Positions 1-5,127 of a stretch of DNA of 5,739 nucleotides are shown here, in pieces; the stretch's first letter is position 1, and every line of letters starts with the position of its first letter. The notes below the pieces were generated by a model that saw only the letters and a list, made by a program, of their open reading frames with translations, did no database searches and was not told where the DNA came from. A program made the translations under genes and the position numbers. Where the stretch lies: assembly GCA_005789055.1 (NCBI GenBank), contig SYAA01000022.1:1-5739 (forward strand). The letters are read 5' to 3'. Source of the stretch: Actinomycetota bacterium. GTDB lineage: Bacteria > Actinomycetota > Actinomycetes > Mycobacteriales > Mycobacteriaceae.

Positions 1-386
1 AGCGCACCGAGGATCGGGCGGAAGGAGTCGGAGAGGAACTCGAAGAACCCGTCGAGCCAGGCAAACTTGCCGCGCGGACCCTTGGCGCGGGCGGCGGCCT
101 TGATGGCGGCGGCGTCGTCGGCGCCGGAACCGCCGCCACCCATCCCGGGCAGCGCCTTGATCTGGCTGTAGACCGTCTGCACTCCCCCGCCGATGACCAC
201 CTGGTAGCGGTTGCCCGCCTGGGGCACCGCGCCCATCACCCCGGACACCGACTCCAGATCGGACTGCGTGACGCCGGAAGCGTCGTGCAGCGTGAAGCGC
301 AGTCGGGTTGCGCAGTGCGTGAGACTCTCGATATTCGCCGACCCACCCAATTTGGCGACGATCTCAGCAGCTGTATTCGACGACAC
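1..386 (-). CDS. ptsG: PTS glucose-type permease, EIIB domain and start of EIIC (partial, 3' end outside window)
   Basis: This is the N-terminal part of a phosphotransferase-system sugar permease, which imports a sugar while phosphorylating it at the inner membrane. The first 128 codons are visible and the frame is open to the left edge. Residues 1 to about 80 form an EIIB domain with the phosphocysteine motif THCATRLRF (Cys25), followed by GAVPQAGNRYQVVIGGGV at 52-69. A Gly/Ala/Lys-rich linker (about 82-107) leads into WLDGFFEFLSDSFRPILGA (110-128), the start of the membrane EIIC domain. The B-then-C order and the RGK-(F/Y)-x-W-(L/I)-D ... FEFLSD-x-FRPIL segment closely resemble remembered C. 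glutamicum PtsG. A C-terminal EIIA domain cannot be judged here. The start chosen is GTG at 386, with GGAGGG at 397-402 ten bases upstream; an in-frame GTG at 404 overlaps that site and is less likely. Substrate (glucose versus another hexose or glucoside) is inferred. Confidence 0.87.
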   Translation of the reverse strand, partial: MSSNTAAEIVAKLGGSANIESLTHCATRLRFTLHDASGVTQSDLESVSGVMGAVPQAGNRYQVVIGGGVQTVYSQIKALPGMGGGGSGADDAAAIKAAARAKGPRGKFAWLDGFFEFLSDSFRPILGA

Positions 387-396
387 CGATTGCCCA

Positions 397-402
397 CCCT
401 CC
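397..402 (-). promoter_or_regulatory. Ribosome binding site of the ptsG-like gene
   Basis: GGAGGG on the minus strand lies 10 bases before the GTG at 386. It supports that start over the in-frame GTG at 404, which would sit just ahead of and overlap the site. Confidence 0.6.
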
Positions 403-435
403 ACGAAGCGCCCCGGACCGGACCGGCCCGAGTGA

Positions 436-450
436 GCCGATGGTATCGGC
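436..450. promoter_or_regulatory. 15-bp perfect palindrome with overlapping -10-like box upstream of ptsG
   Basis: Six-base arms GCCGAT (436-441) and ATCGGC (445-450) flank a 3-base centre. On the minus strand the palindrome contains TACCAT (440-445), which fits the loose mycobacterial -10 pattern TANNNT, about 54 bases before the ptsG start. With an 18-base spacer the -35 position would be TTCCGG (464-469), inside the first copy of the neighbouring 19-bp repeat. The position is right for an operator covering the ptsG promoter. The sequence is visible; both promoter and operator roles are inferred, and no regulator is identified. Confidence 0.3.
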
Positions 451-459
451 GCGGCCCTG

Positions 460-516
460 ATCACCGGAACAGATTGGGATCACCGGAACAGATTGGGATC
501 ACCGGAACAGATTGGG
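460..516. repeat. Three exact tandem copies of a 19-bp unit
   Basis: The unit ATCACCGGAACAGATTGGG occurs at 460-478, 479-497 and 498-516 with no mismatch and no spacer. The array lies between the kinase stop codon (533-535) and the ptsG start, so it is non-coding. It begins in a TGATCA palindrome (458-463) and is followed by AA rather than a fourth copy. Possible roles are a regulator-binding array for ptsG, a variable-number tandem repeat, or the leftover end of an IS21-type element, whose ends carry multiple short repeats. No transposase remnant is visible, so the last is only a suggestion. Confidence 0.95.
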
Positions 517-532
517 AACGCCAATACCGAAG

Positions 533-1744
533 TCAGGGTGCGGTCGGTGGTCGGGATCCGGCCGTGCGCAGCCGTTCCGGCTGGGGTGACCATACGGTCT
601 CACTGCTTTGGGAGTCCGCCCGAGCGCAGTAGGCGGGAGCGCCGTTGTCGTCGACTGCCGCCGCGCCGAGCACCGCGCAGTCCGCGCCGACGACCACCAC
701 GGGCAGATCCATCCGGGCCGACACCGCCGGCGGCGGGGGCGTCGTCGGGATCGAGGCTGTGCCGGTGTCGCGGCGCACGGAGAACAACGCGAGTGCGACG
801 CCGAGGGCCGAGACGACGAGTAGCGCAGCCAGTGCCGCAGCGATCCAGCGTTTCCTGCCGGGAGCGGCCTCGGGCTTGCGATGCCGTGCCGCCATACCGG
901 CTGCCGAGCCCAAGGCGTCCCGCATCGCCGTCGCGAAATCACCGCACTGGTCGAAACGATCGGACGGATCTTTGGCCAAAGCCCTGGCGAACACAGGACC
1001 GAGTCGGGCGAGATCGGGGTGCCCGGTGCCGATCGGGGGCGGCTGTGCACTCAGATGGTTACCGATGACGACGGCGGGGTTGCTGTTGGCGAACGGCGCC
1101 GCACCGGTGAGCAGATGGTAGGCGGTTGCGGCGAGCGAGTACTGGTCGGCGCGACCGTCGATCTGTTCGCCTTTGAGTTGTTCGGGGGCCGCGTAGTTCA
1201 CTGTGCCGACCGTCATGTCGGCGCCGGTCAGATCGCTGGATTGGCCGATCCAGCGAGCAACACCGAAGTCGGTCAGCATCACTCGTTCGTCGCCGGACTC
1301 CGACACACCGAGAAGGATGTTCGCCGGCTTGATGTCCCGGTGCAGCAGCCCACGGCTGTGGGCGTAATCGAGGGCATCGGCGATATCGACGACGATGTGC
1401 GCCACGTCGGCCGGCGGAATCCCGTTCGGGTATTTGTCGGTCAGCAGCCGGGAGGCATCGGTGCCATCGACGAACTCCATGGCGATCCACAGTTGGCCTT
1501 CGAAGTCACCGCGGTCGTAGATGGTGACGATGTTCGGGTGGCGCAGCATCGCCACCATCTCGGCTTCCCGATTGAATCGCTGTCGATACTCGTCATCGTG
1601 GCTAACGCCGGTACCGAGCACCTTGAGCGCATCGTGGCGAGGCAGGCGCGGATGCGCAGCCAGATAAACCTCGCCCATTCCTCCGGTGCCGAGGACCCGG
1701 CCGATGCTGTAACCGGCGAAGATCTGGCCGTCCGCTAACGGCAT
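533..1744 (-). CDS. Transmembrane Ser/Thr protein kinase, PknF-like
   Basis: A receptor-type Hanks kinase that phosphorylates Ser/Thr on target proteins from the cytoplasmic face of the membrane. The kinase domain spans about residues 10-275: glycine loop LGTGGMGEVY (18-27), ATP-binding Lys41, alpha-C Glu in the RFNREAEM segment, catalytic HRDIKPAN (135-142, Asp137), DFG at 159-161, activation-loop threonines at 173, 178 and 181, and APE at 186-188. All catalytic residues are present, so it should be active. A single hydrophobic segment at about 300-322 follows a basic KPEAAPGRKR stretch, then a Pro/Thr-rich linker and an outside domain of about 60 residues with Cys356 and Cys373, possibly disulfide-bonded. 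The start MPLADGQIFAGYSI and the VxxGADC...APAYC...VWS tail match remembered M. tuberculosis PknF, but at 403 residues it is shorter than PknF (about 476). The ATG at 1744 is chosen from that match; the AGGAG upstream is rather distant (14 bases). The gene is 25 bp behind the SCO6745-like gene. Orthology to PknF itself is not proved. Confidence 0.93.
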   Translation of the reverse strand: MPLADGQIFAGYSIGRVLGTGGMGEVYLAAHPRLPRHDALKVLGTGVSHDDEYRQRFNREAEMVAMLRHPNIVTIYDRGDFEGQLWIAMEFVDGTDASRLLTDKYPNGIPPADVAHIVVDIADALDYAHSRGLLHRDIKPANILLGVSESGDERVMLTDFGVARWIGQSSDLTGADMTVGTVNYAAPEQLKGEQIDGRADQYSLAATAYHLLTGAAPFANSNPAVVIGNHLSAQPPPIGTGHPDLARLGPVFARALAKDPSDRFDQCGDFATAMRDALGSAAGMAARHRKPEAAPGRKRWIAAALAALLVVSALGVALALFSVRRDTGTASIPTTPPPPAVSARMDLPVVVVGADCAVLGAAAVDDNGAPAYCARADSQSSETVWSPQPERLRTAGSRPPTAP

Positions 1745-1769
1745 CTGCGCAGCCTAAACTCCTGGCCGC

Positions 1770-2528
1770 TCACCCCGGAACATTGGCCTTCAGGGTCGCA
1801 AGGGCCCCGACGCTGAGCCGGGCCAACTCGGCGGCCTCATCGTGATCGAGTGCGGCGGCGAAGATCTCAGTCATCCGGCGGTTGGTTGCCGCCTCCACCT
1901 CGGCGTAACGCTCGGCTTTGTCCGCTCCGTCGGCGAAGGGTTCGGCAAAGCCGAACATCGTGGTGTAGTCGCGGCCACCATGGAGCATGTGAGCTTCGAC
2001 CGGGGTGATGTCCGACAGCGACAGCGCCTTGAAATGGACATCGCCGCGCAACTCACGCAATACGAACATCACCTGCAGTGCCCGAGCCGCGTCGTCGCCG
2101 GCCAACGGCATGTTCCGATAACCGGCGTACATCGGCAGTCCCAGCGGAGACGTCGCGGCAATGACCTTCTCACCGAGTTGCGCGATGCGCGCGGGCCCTT
2201 CGGCGCCAGTCAGGTACTTGCGGCCAAAGTCGGCCACCTGATCCCAGTACACCTTCGCCGCACCGGCTGCCCCGCGGACGGCGACACCTTCCTCCCAGCA
2301 GGCGCTGACGAAGTTCGGCTCGAAAACGGTGAACACCGCCGCAACCGTCGAACCGGTGGCCTCGCCCAGCACGCCGCCGCGCCCGGCGACATAGCCGGCG
2401 AACGGGTTTTCATAACCCGCCGCGATACTGCCGCCGAACGTCTCCGGGTGCAGCATGAAGACTCCGATGGCCTCGCCTATGGCGGCGCCGGCATCACGGA
2501 CGGACTGGTCGAACTTGGCGTGGCCCAT
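1770..2528 (-). CDS. SCO6745/SalK-like family protein, function unknown
   Basis: A 252-residue soluble, mostly helical protein with no signal peptide or membrane segment that I can see. It resembles the actinobacterial SCO6745 family (also called SalK), whose biochemical role is not established as far as I know. Recognisable family features are ENPFAGYVAGRGGVLGEAT (about 40-58), the FEPNFV segment (69-74), MPLAGDDAARALQVMFVLRELRGDVHFKAL (about 140-169, especially LRELRGDxH) and MLHGG (181-185), where relatives have a similar alcohol/glycine-rich stretch. The ATG at 2528 has a strong GAGGAG site 7 bases upstream; an in-frame GTG at 2543 overlaps that site and is rejected. It is the first gene of a probable two-gene unit with the kinase, so it could be a partner or substrate of that kinase, but nothing in the sequence shows this. 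The family call rests on remembered motifs. Confidence 0.75.
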   Translation of the reverse strand: MGHAKFDQSVRDAGAAIGEAIGVFMLHPETFGGSIAAGYENPFAGYVAGRGGVLGEATGSTVAAVFTVFEPNFVSACWEEGVAVRGAAGAAKVYWDQVADFGRKYLTGAEGPARIAQLGEKVIAATSPLGLPMYAGYRNMPLAGDDAARALQVMFVLRELRGDVHFKALSLSDITPVEAHMLHGGRDYTTMFGFAEPFADGADKAERYAEVEAATNRRMTEIFAAALDHDEAAELARLSVGALATLKANVPG

Positions 2529-2535
2529 GGCCCTG

Positions 2536-2541
2536 CTCCTC
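2536..2541 (-). promoter_or_regulatory. Ribosome binding site deciding the start of the SCO6745-like gene
   Basis: GAGGAG on the minus strand, 7 bases before the ATG at 2528. The competing in-frame GTG (2541-2543) overlaps the site itself, so it cannot use it. This removes five residues from the longest open frame. Confidence 0.75.
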
Positions 2542-2664
2542 ACGTGTCGTTGTGTGCGTGGGTTTGACGCTACTCAGCAATCGGCACCACGGTGACCGGG
2601 ATGCCATTCGGCACCACCCCCGGGACCATGATCGCCTCGGCGAGCCAGGCCGGCGCCGCAAGCT

Positions 2665-3252
2665 TCAGTCCGGGTAGTCCATCGGGACACCGAGGGTGTT
2701 GAGCCACATCGCCAGGGCGTCGTACTGACCGACCAACATGACGAACTCAATCAGCTGTCTGTGATCCAGGTGGCCCGCCAACCTCTGCCAGGACTCATCG
2801 GACACCGTGCGGGTAGCCAATAGCTCGTCGACCGCGGAGAGCAGCGCCTGATGACGCAGTGAAAGTCCGACCGACTCCGGCCAGGCGAATACCGCCGCCA
2901 CGGTGCCGGGTTCCACACCGCGTGTCAGGGCTATCCGGCGATGCTGCTGCAGCTCGTATTCGCAGTTGCGGACGTGCCCGACCCGCAGGATCACCACTTC
3001 GGTGTCGCATCCGGGCAGGCGCCCGCGCCGCAGCAGTACCCCGCCGAACGGCGCCCAAGACCAGAACAGCCGCCGGTGTTGGGCGAACACCGTGAACAGA
3101 TGGATCTGCGGAACGCCCCAAATACGGGCGGCGATCTTGCAGAACAGCGAGCCGAACAGGCCAAGCTCGCGGCGACCGCCGGACGGAATCCTGGGCGGCG
3201 CGGGCGCGGGCAGCCGATCTGGTCGGTCTGCGGGAAGGGGAGGGTTGACCAC
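2665..3252 (-). CDS. Carboxymuconolactone decarboxylase (CMD) / AhpD-like family protein
   Basis: A 195-residue protein of the CMD superfamily, small helical proteins that include 4-carboxymuconolactone decarboxylase and AhpD-type peroxidase partners. The hallmark is NCEYELQQH at 96-104: Cys97 and His104 occupy the C...H positions of the usual CEYEWxxH motif, with Leu in place of the common Trp. There is only one cysteine here, so it is not an AhpD-type CxxC enzyme. GCDTEVVILRVGHVR (81-95) is the helix before the motif, and RQLIEFVMLVGQYDALAMWLNTLGV (about 165-189) is the typical C-terminal helix. The frame is open to 3360, but I chose GTG at 3252: it has GGAGAAG at 3261-3267 eight bases upstream, and the extra 36 residues look unlike protein and would cross the promoter region. 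The gene is divergent from the FAAL gene and may share its control region. Substrate unknown; true decarboxylase activity is doubtful. Confidence 0.8.
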   Translation of the reverse strand: MVNPPLPADRPDRLPAPAPPRIPSGGRRELGLFGSLFCKIAARIWGVPQIHLFTVFAQHRRLFWSWAPFGGVLLRRGRLPGCDTEVVILRVGHVRNCEYELQQHRRIALTRGVEPGTVAAVFAWPESVGLSLRHQALLSAVDELLATRTVSDESWQRLAGHLDHRQLIEFVMLVGQYDALAMWLNTLGVPMDYPD

Positions 3253-3260
3253 GTGACTAT

Positions 3261-3267
3261 CTTCTCC
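3261..3267 (-). promoter_or_regulatory. Ribosome binding site deciding the start of the CMD-family gene
   Basis: GGAGAAG on the minus strand, 8 bases before the GTG at 3252, inside a wider purine run AGGGGAGAAG. It supports the GTG start over the longer open frame that begins at 3360. Confidence 0.5.
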
Positions 3268-3306
3268 CCTGGCCGGGCGCTCGTGCGATCTTGGGGGCGA
3301 AAGCCA

Positions 3307-3336
3307 GAAGTTAGTCTGGAAGGGGAAGATTAGACT
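3307..3336. promoter_or_regulatory. Divergent promoter region with near-repeated, two-way -10-like boxes
   Basis: Two similar blocks, GAAGTTAGTCT (3307-3317) and GAAGATTAGACT (3325-3336), lie between the CMD and FAAL genes. The second contains a plus-strand TAGACT (3331-3336) overlapping a minus-strand TAATCT (3327-3332); both fit the mycobacterial -10 pattern TANNNT. The first likewise holds TAGTCT (plus, 3312-3317) and TAACTT (minus, 3308-3313). If 3331-3336 is used, the FAAL leader would be about 30 bases. No good -35 box is seen in either direction. Promoter function is inferred from position and the boxes only. Confidence 0.4.
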
Positions 3337-3372
3337 CGCGTCGGCACGCCCACCGCCCAAGAAGGTTGAGAG

Positions 3373-5124
3373 ATGACTACAGCAGTGCCATCCATTCCCG
3401 CTCTGCTGCGCAAACGGGCCGCTGAACGCCCCGACGCCCCCGCGTTCACCTTCGTCGACTATGCCGTGGACCCGAATGGCTTCTCTGAGACCCTCACGTG
3501 GTCGCAGACGCTGCAGCGAGCGGTCAACCTGGCGGACGAACTGCGGCAGTGCGGGTCACCCGGTGATCGCGCCGCGATTCTGGCCCCGCAAGGCCTCCAC
3601 TACATCGTCGCCTACTACGGCGCGGTGGAGGCCGGCTTCGCCGCAGTGCCACTACCGGTGCCGATCTTGGGCGCACACGACGAGCGAGTGTCGACCGCAC
3701 TACAGGACTGCAAGCCGTCGGTGATCTTGACCACGTCCGACACCGTCGACGCAATCGCTACCTATGCCCGTGCCGACGGCGGTAATCCCGCGCCCACGAT
3801 CCTCGAGGTCGATTCGCTCGACCTGGACTCGCCGTCGGAAATCGTCGCGAGCACGCACGCACCGGACAGCATCGCGCATCTGCAGTACACCTCGGGATCC
3901 ACTGGGCAGCCAACCGGCGCGATCATCACGCACCGCAACCTGCTTACCAACTTCGACCAGATCGCTGACGCATTCTTCGAAGACCGAGGCGGACTGCCCC
4001 CGGCCGACATGAACATCGCGGGATGGATCCCCTTCTATCACGACATGGGGCTCATGCTGGGTATCGCTCTGCCGCTGGCCTGGAACTGTCCTGCCTGGCT
4101 GACCGACCCGGTCGGGTTTCTGCAACGACCGGCGCGTTGGCTGCATCAACTCGCCGACTACCCCAACACCTTTTCGGCGGCACCGAACTTCGCCTTCGAC
4201 CTGGCGGCCCGCCGCACTTCCGACGAAGACATGGCCGGGCACGACCTCAGCCGAGTGATGTCGATCAACAACGGCAGCGAACGCGTGAGCGCGCGGACTA
4301 TCGCCCGCTTCAACGAACGATTCGCCCGCTTCAACCTCCCCGCGACGGCGGTGCGGCCGTCCTATGGCCTCGCCGAGGCCACGCTCTACGTGGCGGCGCA
4401 GAAGGCCGGCGAACCCTCGCACAGTGCATGGTTCGTGGGCGATCAGCTCTCGGAAGGCAAGGCCGCGCGATGCGACGCCAACACCCCGGGCTCCTCCGAA
4501 TTGGTCGCCTACAACCTCACCGGAACGCAACTGGTGCGCATCGTCGATCCGGACACCTGCACCGAACTTCCAGACGGCAGCGTGGGAGAGCTCTGGGTGC
4601 AGGGCGACAACGTCGGCCCCGGGTACTGGAATGACCGGGCGCGCACCGAAAGCACCTTCCACGGCTACCTCACGAATCCGACCCCCGGTACACCCGACGG
4701 TCCCTGGCTGCGGTCCGGCGACCTGACCGTGATCTCCGACGGGGACCTGTTCATCGTCGGCCGCATCAAGGACCTGCTCGTCGTCAACGGGCGCAACCAC
4801 TATCCCGACGACATCGAGTCGACGATCCAGGAGATCACCCGGGGACGTGTCGCTGCGATCTCCGTCCCCAACGACGACACCGAACAACTGGTCACCATCG
4901 TCGAGGTCAAGGCCCCGTCGCAATCCGGTGTCGAGCCGTCCGAGATGCTCGACGCGATCAAGCGTCAGCTCACCTCGGTGGTATCGGAGAACCACGGACT
5001 GCGCATCTTCGACCTCGTGCTCGTCGCCCCGGGTTCCATTCCGGTGACCACCAGCGGCAAAATCCGACGATCCACGTGTGCCGAGAGGTACCAGCACGGC
5101 ACGTTCGAACGACTGGACGCCTAA
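3373..5124 (+). CDS. Long-chain fatty acyl-AMP ligase (FAAL), FadD26-like
   Basis: A cytoplasmic 583-residue enzyme that activates a free fatty acid with ATP to an acyl-adenylate and hands it to a carrier protein rather than to CoA. ANL-superfamily motifs are complete: phosphate loop YTSGSTGQPTG (172-182), IPFYHDMGLMLG (219-230), APNFAFDLAARR (270-281), the YGLAEATLYV motif (331-340), SGD (448-450), the hinge GRIKDLLVVNGRNHYPDDIE (463-482) and the catalytic lysine of TTSGKIRR (Lys563). The stretch after YGLAEA (about 341-370) lies where FAALs carry the insertion that separates them from acyl-CoA ligases. Length and sequence match remembered M. tuberculosis FadD26 closely, including the PSxxxLLxxRAxxxPDxxAxTxxDY start and the xFxRLD end. 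The ATG at 3373 has GAAGG 7 bases upstream. The PKS starts 3 bp after the stop, which points to transfer of the acyl group onto its N-terminal ACP. The fatty acid chain length is unknown. Confidence 0.95.
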   Translation: MTTAVPSIPALLRKRAAERPDAPAFTFVDYAVDPNGFSETLTWSQTLQRAVNLADELRQCGSPGDRAAILAPQGLHYIVAYYGAVEAGFAAVPLPVPILGAHDERVSTALQDCKPSVILTTSDTVDAIATYARADGGNPAPTILEVDSLDLDSPSEIVASTHAPDSIAHLQYTSGSTGQPTGAIITHRNLLTNFDQIADAFFEDRGGLPPADMNIAGWIPFYHDMGLMLGIALPLAWNCPAWLTDPVGFLQRPARWLHQLADYPNTFSAAPNFAFDLAARRTSDEDMAGHDLSRVMSINNGSERVSARTIARFNERFARFNLPATAVRPSYGLAEATLYVAAQKAGEPSHSAWFVGDQLSEGKAARCDANTPGSSELVAYNLTGTQLVRIVDPDTCTELPDGSVGELWVQGDNVGPGYWNDRARTESTFHGYLTNPTPGTPDGPWLRSGDLTVISDGDLFIVGRIKDLLVVNGRNHYPDDIESTIQEITRGRVAAISVPNDDTEQLVTIVEVKAPSQSGVEPSEMLDAIKRQLTSVVSENHGLRIFDLVLVAPGSIPVTTSGKIRRSTCAERYQHGTFERLDA

Positions 5125-5127
5125 AAC

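Noticed and set aside
460..516. CRISPR array
   Set aside because: The copies are 19 bp and directly adjacent with no spacers, and no cas gene is present.
881..1738. 285-codon plus-strand open frame opposite the kinase gene
   Set aside because: It is the antisense of a complete, motif-rich kinase in GC-rich DNA, has no recognisable domain, and is a codon-bias shadow.
1842..2567. 241-codon plus-strand open frame opposite the SCO6745-like gene
   Set aside because: The minus-strand frame has family motifs and a strong ribosome site; this one has neither.
2529..2664. Promoter for the SCO6745-kinase pair (minus-strand TAGCGT at 2567-2572)
   Set aside because: The box fits TANNNT and lies about 40 bases before the start, but no -35 box is seen and such matches are common by chance, so I do not list it as a feature. 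I saw no terminator hairpin with a T run in this spacer.
3253..3360. Upstream extension of the CMD frame to an ATG at 3360
   Set aside because: The added 36 residues do not resemble the family, cross the likely promoter, and bypass the ribosome site that precedes the GTG at 3252.
3700..5097. 465-codon minus-strand open frame opposite the FAAL gene
   Set aside because: The plus-strand FAAL carries every adenylation motif across the same span. The antisense frame is rich in Val, Gly, Asp and Arg and has no recognisable domain.
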